Shown here in pieces: positions 6,908 through 13,018 of a stretch of DNA of 24,625 nt. The notes beneath the pieces were generated by a model. That model saw nothing but the letters and a program-made list of their open reading frames with translations. It searched no databases and was not told the origin of the DNA. The stretch is taken from assembly GCA_018896315.1 (NCBI GenBank), contig JAHIMV010000060.1:1-24625 (forward strand), read 5' to 3'. Position 1 is the stretch's first letter. Each line of letters opens with the position of its first letter. The translations under genes were made by a program, and so were the position numbers. This DNA comes from Patescibacteria group bacterium (GTDB lineage: Bacteria; Patescibacteriota; Patescibacteriia; UBA2591; UBA6264).

Positions 6908-8077
6908 TGTTCTCAAGCCAATATATTTTATCTGATCACTAACTTGGCCTTTTAATAATTGCTTAAAAGCTTTTTCTATTTCTTCTGGACCAATATCGCG
7001 ACCGCCTAAACCAAAAGTATAATCTTGAACTTTTTGTTTGAAAGATACACAATGTCTAATCTCGCTAGCTAATGGAGAATAAGAACCAAAGCCCATTGCC
7101 CTTTCTAAAATTCCCACATATTTAATTTTGGACAAAACCTTATTAACTTCTTGGTAAGGAAATGGTCTAAATAAATTGATTTTTAATAATCCTACTTTTT
7201 TTCCTTGCTTTCTTAATTTATCAACAACAACCTTAGAAGTCCCAGCCGTAGACCCCATAGTAACAATAACTGCTTGGGCATTGTCTAAGTGATATTTTTC
7301 AAAATAAGGATAATCATTGCCAGTAATCTTTTTTAATTCCCGACCAATTTCTAAATATCTTTTTTTAGCCTGTTTCATTGCTCGGTCAAGCTGAGCTCTG
7401 ATTTCAAAATAATAATCAGGCAAAGCCAAGGGGCCAATTGTAACTGGCTTTTTTAAATTTAAAAGAGGATATTTGGGTTTATATTCTCCTAAAAATTTCC
7501 TTATTACTTTATCTGAATAAACCTCAACTCCTTCTGTATTGTGCGAGGTAATAAAACCATCTTGGCAAACCATAACTGGCAATTGGACTTGAAGGTGCTC
7601 AGATAAACGAATAGCTAAAAAATTAGTTTCATAAACTTCTTGATTGTTTTCACAAAAAATCTGAATCCATCCCAGGTCACGTACGGCCATTGCGTCTTGA
7701 TGGTCATTATGAATATTAATTGGTGCCGAAAGAGCCCGAGTGGCAATATTCATCACAGTGGGCAAGCGAGATCCAGAAGCCACTAGTAAAACTTCTGCCA
7801 TTAAAATCAATCCCTGACTAGCCGTAGCTGTCATGGCTCTTCCTCCAGCCGCTGATGCTCCGACAACAATACTCATAGCTGAATGCTCTGATTCAACTAA
7901 AATAAATTTTGTATCTACTCGTTTATCAGCCACTAGTTGAGCAAAGGACTCAATAATCGGCGTCTGTGGAGTAATTGGATAAGCGGCAAAAACATCTGGA
8001 TTTATTTGCCTCATTGCTTCAGTGGCTGCGGCCCCGCCAGTTAAAGGTTTAAGTTGATATTGTTTAAAACGTTTCAT
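6905..8077 (-). CDS. porA: 2-oxoacid:ferredoxin oxidoreductase, alpha subunit (PorA-like)
   Basis: Alpha subunit of a pyruvate/2-oxoacid:ferredoxin oxidoreductase, which oxidatively decarboxylates a 2-oxoacid to acyl-CoA and reduces ferredoxin; 390 aa, full family length. Visible features are YPITPQTPI (35-43), the ESEHSAMSIVVGASAAGGRA region (63-82) and TATASQG that form the pyrimidine side of the thiamine-diphosphate site, and a C-terminal domain with GSTAGTSK. Its ATG overlaps the stop of the upstream LAGLIDADG gene by one base (TAATG), suggesting coupled translation. The TPP-binding beta subunit (PorB) that normally follows is absent: a Family I repeat and ybeY come next. The substrate could be pyruvate or a branched-chain oxoacid and cannot be told from sequence. 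Confidence 0.93.
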   Translation of the reverse strand: MKRFKQYQLKPLTGGAAATEAMRQINPDVFAAYPITPQTPIIESFAQLVADKRVDTKFILVESEHSAMSIVVGASAAGGRAMTATASQGLILMAEVLLVASGSRLPTVMNIATRALSAPINIHNDHQDAMAVRDLGWIQIFCENNQEVYETNFLAIRLSEHLQVQLPVMVCQDGFITSHNTEGVEVYSDKVIRKFLGEYKPKYPLLNLKKPVTIGPLALPDYYFEIRAQLDRAMKQAKKRYLEIGRELKKITGNDYPYFEKYHLDNAQAVIVTMGSTAGTSKVVVDKLRKQGKKVGLLKINLFRPFPYQEVNKVLSKIKYVGILERAMGFGSYSPLASEIRHCVSFKQKVQDYTFGLGGRDIGPEEIEKAFKQLLKGQVSDQIKYIGLRT

Positions 8078-9114
8078 TATTTAATATTGGTTAAATATTC
8101 TAATCCTTTTTCGGTAGTCACCCATAAATCACCATAAAATGACCCTCTAGTTCCCCGCTCCCGGCCACTTACTTTAAGTAATCCTCTCATAAATAAAGAC
8201 TTACTCTTTAATAAAATATGCTCCCTTATAGTTTGTCTGCATCTATCAGTTTCTTTTGCGAGTACCGATACTCTTTTGGGTGTCTTTAGTTTCTCTAAAA
8301 TCATTCCTTCTATTTCATTTGTAGAGTATTGATCCTGTGTAATAGCCTCATATCCTTGGATAAATTGTTTTTTCTTGACAGAGTGTAGGGAAAATATATC
8401 TCTTTGAAAAATAAGTTCATAATTGCGTTTTCCAAAAATGTTAATGTATGCCTTTTTTTCGGAATATGTAATCTCTCTGGCATCTAAAGCTTCACAGATA
8501 TATTTTTTGGTTGCTTCAACAGTTTGAGCAATTGATATTCTTGACAAAGTACCATAATTCTTCCTTAAATCCATATGTCCCTCTGCCGCGATAATTCCTG
8601 CTATATAACCATCCCAAAATGGGTGGTCCTTTTTGACATTTTCACAAAAATATTCATATAGTAATTTGAATAATTTTATAAAAATTGTACTTCCGTTGTA
8701 TAAAATATATATAGGAAAATTTTTCTCCCGAGAACACATTGACATTTTAATATCTTTAATCTCTAGGAAAAGTTTTTGGGCCCTACTCACAATGTTTTTC
8801 TGTTTTGTTTTAAAATTCGGCGGAATACGTAATCTTAAAGTAAAATTAATTCCACCAAATATTGTCTGCATTATTCTGTAAAATTTCTTTAAAAGTTCCG
8901 GATTAGTATTTACTAAAGTAAAAACAGTTTTTCCACCATCTCCGGCCCAAAATCCGAATAAAGATCCTAACTCTCTCGAAGCCTCTATTTTCCTATTTAA
9001 CACTACTGGCTTAGGGGATTTCCCCATAAAATTTAAATACCATACTCGTATTTTGTCGTCATTCTCTAAATATTTCCAATTTATGGGTAATAAATTTTTA
9101 ATAAATAAATTCAT
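8077..9114 (-). CDS. Free-standing LAGLIDADG-type endonuclease-like protein with C-terminal winged helix
   Basis: 345 aa. Two LAGLIDADG-like helices are visible: ELGSLFGFWAGDGG (48-61, acidic residue Asp59) and DGYIAGIIAAEGH (168-180, acidic residue Glu178). This is the arrangement of a single-chain homing endonuclease, in which each acidic residue binds metal. The last roughly 80 residues (about 265-345) look like a winged helix-turn-helix, with VSVLAKETDRCRQTIREHIL as the helical part and LWVTTEKGLEYL as the wing. It sits between porD (16 nt upstream) and porA (1-nt overlap), inside the oxidoreductase operon. It has no splicing motifs and its own start and stop, so it is not an intein. It may be an active homing nuclease or a WhiA-like descendant turned regulator. 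The fold is clear, the role unknown. Confidence 0.8.
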   Translation of the reverse strand: MNLFIKNLLPINWKYLENDDKIRVWYLNFMGKSPKPVVLNRKIEASRELGSLFGFWAGDGGKTVFTLVNTNPELLKKFYRIMQTIFGGINFTLRLRIPPNFKTKQKNIVSRAQKLFLEIKDIKMSMCSREKNFPIYILYNGSTIFIKLFKLLYEYFCENVKKDHPFWDGYIAGIIAAEGHMDLRKNYGTLSRISIAQTVEATKKYICEALDAREITYSEKKAYINIFGKRNYELIFQRDIFSLHSVKKKQFIQGYEAITQDQYSTNEIEGMILEKLKTPKRVSVLAKETDRCRQTIREHILLKSKSLFMRGLLKVSGRERGTRGSFYGDLWVTTEKGLEYLTNIK

Positions 9115-9130
9115 CCCAATTATACTGTTA

Positions 9131-9412
9131 TCAAAACTTTTCTTCTTGTTTAGACGATATTGCCCCGACAGGACAGACTCTCTCGCATATTAGACACCCT
9201 TTGCAATAATCAAAATTAGTTTCTCCTCTTTTGCCTTTTTTAAAAAATATGCAGTTTTCTGGACAATAATTAACACAAAGACCACATTGGGTGCATTTAT
9301 CTTTATCCCAGACTGGCCGTTTTGTTCGCCACAACCCAGTTTTATAATCTTTTGATGAACCAGGCTGATTAATCATTCCTCCTGGAAGTATTTCTTGTTT
9401 AAACTTGCTCAT
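9131..9412 (-). CDS. porD: 2-oxoacid:ferredoxin oxidoreductase, delta (ferredoxin-like) subunit
   Basis: 93-aa iron-sulfur subunit that passes electrons from the thiamine centre to external ferredoxin. It contains the PorD entry block SKDYKTGLWRTKRPVWDKDKC followed by two [4Fe-4S] motifs, CTQCGLCVNYCP and CKGCLICERVCP, giving eight Cys ligands. The start overlaps the end of porG by 14 nt. It ends in TGA, which shows that UGA is a stop here. Gene order porG-porD-porA matches the archaeal-type operon, except for the inserted LAGLIDADG gene. Confidence 0.93.
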   Translation of the reverse strand: MSKFKQEILPGGMINQPGSSKDYKTGLWRTKRPVWDKDKCTQCGLCVNYCPENCIFFKKGKRGETNFDYCKGCLICERVCPVGAISSKQEEKF

Positions 9413-9965
9413 AACCTTTTTTAATTACTTGAATATTAGCATTAGTTAATTCTGAACCAAGCTTTTTATTAAATTTCTCTTTAACTGTTTTAATTAAATC
9501 GTTTAGTTTAATTACCCCTGTTGCCTTAACTAAAGCTCCCAATAAAACAGTATTAGGAATATCCTTTTTAAGAATTTCTAAAGCGATTTTTGATGCCGGC
9601 AAAGCAATTACTTTTACCTGAGAATGAAGTCCTTTTTTAATTAATTTTTTCTTTAAAACATCGCTGGGATGAACAGAATTAACAATTATTAAACCATTCT
9701 TTTTTAATCCTGCTCCAACATTCTCCATATCAATTAACAATGGATCAATAACCAAAACTGCATCAGGTTCTTTAATCTCTGAATAAATACTAATTGGTTC
9801 ATCGCTCAAGCGGACAAAAGCATTCATTGGAGCGCCTGTTCTAACTGGCCCATAAGAGGGAAAGGCTTGAACAAACTTGCCCACTTTTAAGCTTGTTTCA
9901 GCCAAAAGTTGAGCAATCGTTTTTGCTCCCTGGCCGGCTCGGCCATGAATACGCACTTTAAACAT
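9399..9965 (-). CDS. porG: 2-oxoacid:ferredoxin oxidoreductase, gamma subunit
   Basis: 188-aa gamma subunit of the archaeal-type heterotetrameric pyruvate/2-oxoacid:ferredoxin oxidoreductase. The family signature RIHGRAGQGAKTIAQLLA is at residues 5-22, followed by FPSYGPVRTGAP (35-46), which is also diagnostic. It lies 18 nt after the ferredoxin gene and overlaps porD by 14 nt. The 18-nt spacer, together with the ferredoxin TAA, is the conserved leader ending AACAAATTTGGT, the same one seen at operon heads. Translation therefore probably starts at this ATG without a Shine-Dalgarno site. Confidence 0.93.
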   Translation of the reverse strand: MFKVRIHGRAGQGAKTIAQLLAETSLKVGKFVQAFPSYGPVRTGAPMNAFVRLSDEPISIYSEIKEPDAVLVIDPLLIDMENVGAGLKKNGLIIVNSVHPSDVLKKKLIKKGLHSQVKVIALPASKIALEILKKDIPNTVLLGALVKATGVIKLNDLIKTVKEKFNKKLGSELTNANIQVIKKGYEQV

Positions 9966-9983
9966 ACCAAATTTGTTAAAATT

Positions 9984-10211
9984 TTATTCTTTTTCTTCAA
10001 GGGCTAAATTTTTTTTGTCAGTAACTGATTTAATAACAATGGCTTTGACTGGACAAATTTCTTCAGCTATTCGATTGCATCCAAAAGACTCCACCTCTTC
10101 TTTAATGGGTCTTGCTTTGCTATTAGAATCCATTTCATAATTGCCTGGACACACAGCCACGCAAGTGCCACAGCCAATACACTTATTTTTATCTAAAATG
10201 ATTTTAAACAT
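9984..10211 (-). CDS. Monocluster [4Fe-4S] ferredoxin
   Basis: 75-aa ferredoxin. Cys11, Cys14, Cys17 (CIGCGTCVAVCP) and Cys53 (EEICPVKAI) are the expected ligands of one [4Fe-4S] cluster. Cys21 and Cys45 sit at the spacing of the structural disulfide in Desulfovibrio gigas-type ferredoxins, so a single cluster is more likely than two. It heads the porG-porD-porA unit and is the natural electron acceptor of that enzyme. The C-terminus is a charged tail (LALEEKE). The ATG directly follows the conserved leader AACAAATTTGGC. Confidence 0.92.
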   Translation of the reverse strand: MFKIILDKNKCIGCGTCVAVCPGNYEMDSNSKARPIKEEVESFGCNRIAEEICPVKAIVIKSVTDKKNLALEEKE

Positions 10212-10326
10212 GCCAAATTTGTTAAATGCGATACTAATCTACGAATAACATACGAATACTACGAATAGTATACAGGCAAACATTAGTTGTATTCGCATAA
10301 TTAATTTACATTAATTCGTATCGCTA
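10212..10326. repeat. Family III intergenic element with TACGAATA repeats
   Basis: The gap between the YtxH-like stop and the ferredoxin ATG contains terminal arms GCGATAC (10228-10234) and GTATCGC (10318-10324, touching the TAG stop). Three TACGAATA-type units lie near 10240, 10250 and 10260, with an ATTCG unit on the other side. The ferredoxin end carries the shared leader TTTAACAAATTTGGC. Confidence 0.55.
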
Positions 10327-10569
10327 CTTTTTCTCTTTAAAGACCTTTTTAATTTCTTCGACGTTGCTTTTAACCTCCTCTTTAATAGTTTCTATTTTAT
10401 CAGCCGCTTGTTTGACCGCTTCAACTGCTTTATCTTTTGTTTCGTCAATTTTATCTTTCAATTCAGCTCTTGTTTCTTCGCCTGGTTTTTTAGCAAAAAG
10501 TACGCCTAAAATTGAACCTAAAATAGTTCCGAAAAGACCAGCTTTAAAAATTTTTTTTAATTTTCCCAT
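10324..10569 (-). CDS. YtxH-like small membrane-associated protein
   Basis: 81 aa from the ATG at 10569. A Gly-rich hydrophobic segment, AGLFGTILGSILGVLFAKK (about 10-28), matches the N-terminal membrane segment of YtxH/Gas vesicle-type small proteins. It is followed by PGEETRAELKDKI and a Lys/Glu coiled coil to the end, again as in YtxH. Family members are linked to general stress or the envelope in Firmicutes, but no precise activity is known. A TTG start three codons upstream is possible. I prefer the ATG because the preceding TTGAAATCT is part of a repeat shared with the ftsA leader. It is likely a single-gene unit flanked by Family II and Family III repeats. Confidence 0.75.
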   Translation of the reverse strand: MGKLKKIFKAGLFGTILGSILGVLFAKKPGEETRAELKDKIDETKDKAVEAVKQAADKIETIKEEVKSNVEEIKKVFKEKK

Positions 10570-10578
10570 AGATTTCAA

Positions 10579-10672
10579 TTTAACATTTTAACAAATTAAC
10601 AATTTAACATCAGTTGTTAAGTTGATTTGTTATTATTTTAATTTTCTGTTTAGTTGTTTATTTGTTTAGTTG
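10579..10672. repeat. Family II intergenic palindromic element, copy 2
   Basis: It fills the gap from the nucleoside phosphorylase stop to the YtxH-like start. In gene orientation tandem CAACTAAACA units come first, then CAACTTAACA and TGTTAAATTG as stem arms around a 5-nt loop, then TTGTTAAA units ending in TTGAAATCTATG. The order of parts matches 6206-6301, though the loop differs. Confidence 0.6.
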
Positions 10673-11506
10673 TTAGGTTGTCTCTATTAATGAAGGATAA
10701 AAATATCTTTTCTTTTTTCTTTTTTTAATTTTATCCCATTGGTCAAGAATAACGACTGCTTCTGAAGCCACTTTGCCAACATCTTTCTCTCCTTTAACCG
10801 CCCATTTATTAGTTAATATATTGTCAAAAACAGCACAAATTGCTCCGGCCCTTAAATTATAAAGATTGGCTAGAGTAAAGACGAGTGAGGTTTCCATTTC
10901 AATGTTAACCACTTTGGCTTTTTGCAAATCGGGTAAAATATTTTTGTGCTTTGCCTGAATATATCCTTGAAAACCTTCTCTCCCTTCCCCAATATAAAAA
11001 GCATCTGTAGAAGCAGTGATACCTAAATGATATTTGAATTTTAATTTTTCGCAAGCTTCAATCAACGCTAAAACTACTTCGTAATTGGCCACAGCCGGAT
11101 ATTCTGTTTGAACATAATTTTTTGATGTTCCATCTAAACGAACTGCGGCTGTATTAATAATTAAATCACCCGGATTAATGCCTTTTTGAATAGCTCCTGT
11201 GCTGCCTACCCTAATTAAAGTTTTAACTTTTAAACGAGCCGCTTCCTCAATAGCAATTGCTGTTGAGGGAGCGCCAATACCCGTAGAAAGACAAGAAATT
11301 TTAACTTTTTTAAAATACCCTGTTATAGAACGATATTCTCTATTAAAAGCGATTTGTTTTTTCTTTTGCCAATTTTCAGAAATCTTTAAAACCCGTCCTG
11401 GATCACCAGGTAAAAGAATATAAGAAGCTAAATCCCCTTGGCGACAGCCAATATGATATTGGCATCCACTCTTGCCTAATGGATTTTTTGCACTTGATTT
11501 TGCCAT
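10673..11506 (-). CDS. udp: Uridine phosphorylase-family nucleoside phosphorylase
   Basis: 277-aa member of the PNP/UDP phosphorylase superfamily (family 1), cytoplasmic, splitting a nucleoside with phosphate to base and ribose 1-phosphate. Visible motifs are the phosphate site GDPGRV (34-39), the STGIGAPSTAIAIEE block, VGSTGAIQ, and NIEMETSLVFTLANL, whose Met-Glu-Thr contacts the ribose in uridine phosphorylase. The motifs fit Udp better than purine phosphorylase, but substrate range cannot be fixed. The C-terminus is Lys-rich. It is a likely single-gene unit between a Family I and a Family II element, and its ATG abuts the conserved leader. It probably serves nucleoside salvage in an organism with limited de novo synthesis (inference). 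Confidence 0.85.
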   Translation of the reverse strand: MAKSSAKNPLGKSGCQYHIGCRQGDLASYILLPGDPGRVLKISENWQKKKQIAFNREYRSITGYFKKVKISCLSTGIGAPSTAIAIEEAARLKVKTLIRVGSTGAIQKGINPGDLIINTAAVRLDGTSKNYVQTEYPAVANYEVVLALIEACEKLKFKYHLGITASTDAFYIGEGREGFQGYIQAKHKNILPDLQKAKVVNIEMETSLVFTLANLYNLRAGAICAVFDNILTNKWAVKGEKDVGKVASEAVVILDQWDKIKKRKKKRYFYPSLIETT

Positions 11507-11674
11507 GCCAAATTTGTTAAAATTTTAAGTTATTTATTAACGCAAAAATTTTATTAGAAATTTGAGCACCCTGTTAAATGCCGCCCTGCGGCAATTTCGC
11601 TAAAAGCGAAATTATTTAACAGGGTAAAGGTTTTGTTGCTGAAAAATCTTCACCTTTCAGGCTCGATTTTATCA
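11507..11674. repeat. Family I stop-to-start element, copy 2 (mtaB-udp)
   Basis: It runs exactly from the mtaB TAA to the phosphorylase ATG. In gene orientation the stop-codon stem-loop (GTTTTGT with ACAAAAC, then CTGATAAAATC with GATTTTTCAG) is followed by the 56-nt junction core and an AT leader ending TTTTAACAAATTTGGC. It is the shortest full copy and serves as the empty-site reference for copy 3. Confidence 0.85.
11569..11624. repeat. 56-nt three-stem junction core, copy 2
   Basis: Base-for-base identical to 6780-6835 and 17551-17606. The 11-bp outer stem encloses a 5-bp and a 9-bp hairpin. Confidence 0.9.
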
Positions 11675-13018
11675 GACAAAACTCTTTATCTCACCCCTTA
11701 TTCCATCTTGATATAATTCTGTTAATTTAACCTTGATTATTTGATTAGATAAATCCTCATCACTTTGAACCCCGTTAGAAGTAAATTTTGAGTTATCAAA
11801 ACTACTGCAATTTTGGCGCGAACTTCTAACGGGGTGAACAAAAATCTTTAAGTAATTTGATGTTAGTCCTTGCCAATATGTTCCCTGTTTGGCCTCGCCC
11901 GTAGGGCTACGGCCGAGGGCCTCAATTAAAACAGAGAATTGCTTATCAAGAAAATCTTTTCTACGTTGCTGACTAACTTTTTCGCCTAATTTAATCAATT
12001 CTCTACTGCGTATTTGCTTTGCTTGTTCTGAAATTTGTTCCTTAAAATCTGCAGCCTTGGTTTTAGGTCGAGGAGAAAAACGAAAAACATGTACTTTTAA
12101 AATTTTACTTTTTTGAACAAATTCCATAGTTTGAGTAAAGTCTGAATCTGTTTCACCTGGAAAACCAACAATTATGTCCGTGGTTAAATTAACATTTGGA
12201 ATTTGATAAATTTTTTTAATGATCTTTTCTAGGTCAGCTCGGGTATATTGCCTGTTCATTCTTTTTAAAATTTTATCACTGGCTGATTGAACTGATAAAT
12301 GAAAATGCGGACAAATACGAGGACTTTTTTTTATTAAAGAAATCAATTCTGAATTAATATTAGTGGGCCAAAGTGAAGAAAGCCGAATACGGGAAATGCT
12401 TGTCTTTGTTAAAATTTCTTTTAATAAATCTGTTAAATTTAAACTTTTTTTAGGATCAGAATAAAGGCCAATATTAGTACCAACTAGAACTATTTCTTGA
12501 TAACCTTGTTTTTCTTTTTTTTTAATCTCCTGAATAATATTTTTTACCAAACGACTGACAACTTTTTTCCTTAAAAAAGGAACTATGCAATAAGCGCAAT
12601 AATGCTGACAACCTGACTGTATCTTGATTAAGGCTCTTGTTCTAGTTTGGCTTATTCTCTTTTGAATGTCTTTGGATGAATTAAACTTATATAGTTTCTC
12701 TAATATCAATTCATTTATCCTTTCTTTTCCACTATTGTTGAGCCAAAGATCAACGTTTTGTTTTTCCTTAACTTTCATCTCTGGAGTAAAACAACCGGCG
12801 ACAACTAAAAAACAATTTGGAAATTTTCTTTTGACAAGATGGATCAATTGCCTCACCTCTTTTTCCGCCTTTTGGGTTACCACGCAAGCGTTTATAAAAT
12901 GGATATTGGCTTTTGTTTTATCAACGATTTGCCAGTTTTGAACTTTAAATTTTTCCTCTAATTCTTCTGTCTCAGCCTGATTTAACTTACAACCAAAAGT
13001 ATGAAAGTGAATCTTCAT
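11672..13018 (-). CDS. mtaB: tRNA t6A37 methylthiotransferase (MtaB-like)
   Basis: Radical-SAM methylthiotransferase that converts t6A37 to ms2t6A37 in ANN-decoding tRNAs; 448 aa. The N-terminal UPF0004 domain has Cys10 (TFGCKLN), Cys45 (NACVVT) and Cys76 (AGCF) for one [4Fe-4S] cluster. The radical-SAM motif is C137-x3-C141-x2-C144 (SGCQHYCAYC). FPGETDSDF follows at 286-294. The C-terminal TRAM domain begins near residue 360. FGCKLN and the motif context favour MtaB over MiaB. The oddity is that the TRAM region carries two palindromic DNA inserts, translated as residues 366-376 and 396-417. The ATG overlaps the hisS stop (ATGA), so the two genes are coupled. Confidence 0.9.
   Translation of the reverse strand: MKIHFHTFGCKLNQAETEELEEKFKVQNWQIVDKTKANIHFINACVVTQKAEKEVRQLIHLVKRKFPNCFLVVAGCFTPEMKVKEKQNVDLWLNNSGKERINELILEKLYKFNSSKDIQKRISQTRTRALIKIQSGCQHYCAYCIVPFLRKKVVSRLVKNIIQEIKKKEKQGYQEIVLVGTNIGLYSDPKKSLNLTDLLKEILTKTSISRIRLSSLWPTNINSELISLIKKSPRICPHFHLSVQSASDKILKRMNRQYTRADLEKIIKKIYQIPNVNLTTDIIVGFPGETDSDFTQTMEFVQKSKILKVHVFRFSPRPKTKAADFKEQISEQAKQIRSRELIKLGEKVSQQRRKDFLDKQFSVLIEALGRSPTGEAKQGTYWQGLTSNYLKIFVHPVRSSRQNCSSFDNSKFTSNGVQSDEDLSNQIIKVKLTELYQDGIRGEIKSFV
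11770..11834. repeat. 65-nt in-frame palindromic insertion in mtaB (TRAM region)
   Basis: Perfect 13-nt arms, CCCCGTTAGAAGT (11770-11782) and ACTTCTAACGGGG (11822-11834), enclose inner palindromes such as TTTTGA-GTTA-TCAAAA. It is translated as residues 396-417 (PVRSSRQNCSS...TSNGV) without disturbing the frame or adding a stop, between two TRAM strands. Confidence 0.8.
11891..11921. repeat. GC-rich in-frame palindrome in mtaB
   Basis: GGCCTCGCCCGTAG and CTACGGCCGAGGGCC are inverted arms with one bulge and one mismatch around two bases. It encodes EALGRSPTGEA (366-376) in an otherwise AT-rich gene. It has a different sequence from the ybeY palindrome and the other mtaB palindrome. Confidence 0.6.

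Noticed and set aside
8077..9114. Intein in the Por complex
   Set aside because: porD and porA are both complete, the gene has its own ATG and TAA, and it lacks the N-terminal Cys/Ser and C-terminal His-Asn splicing residues.
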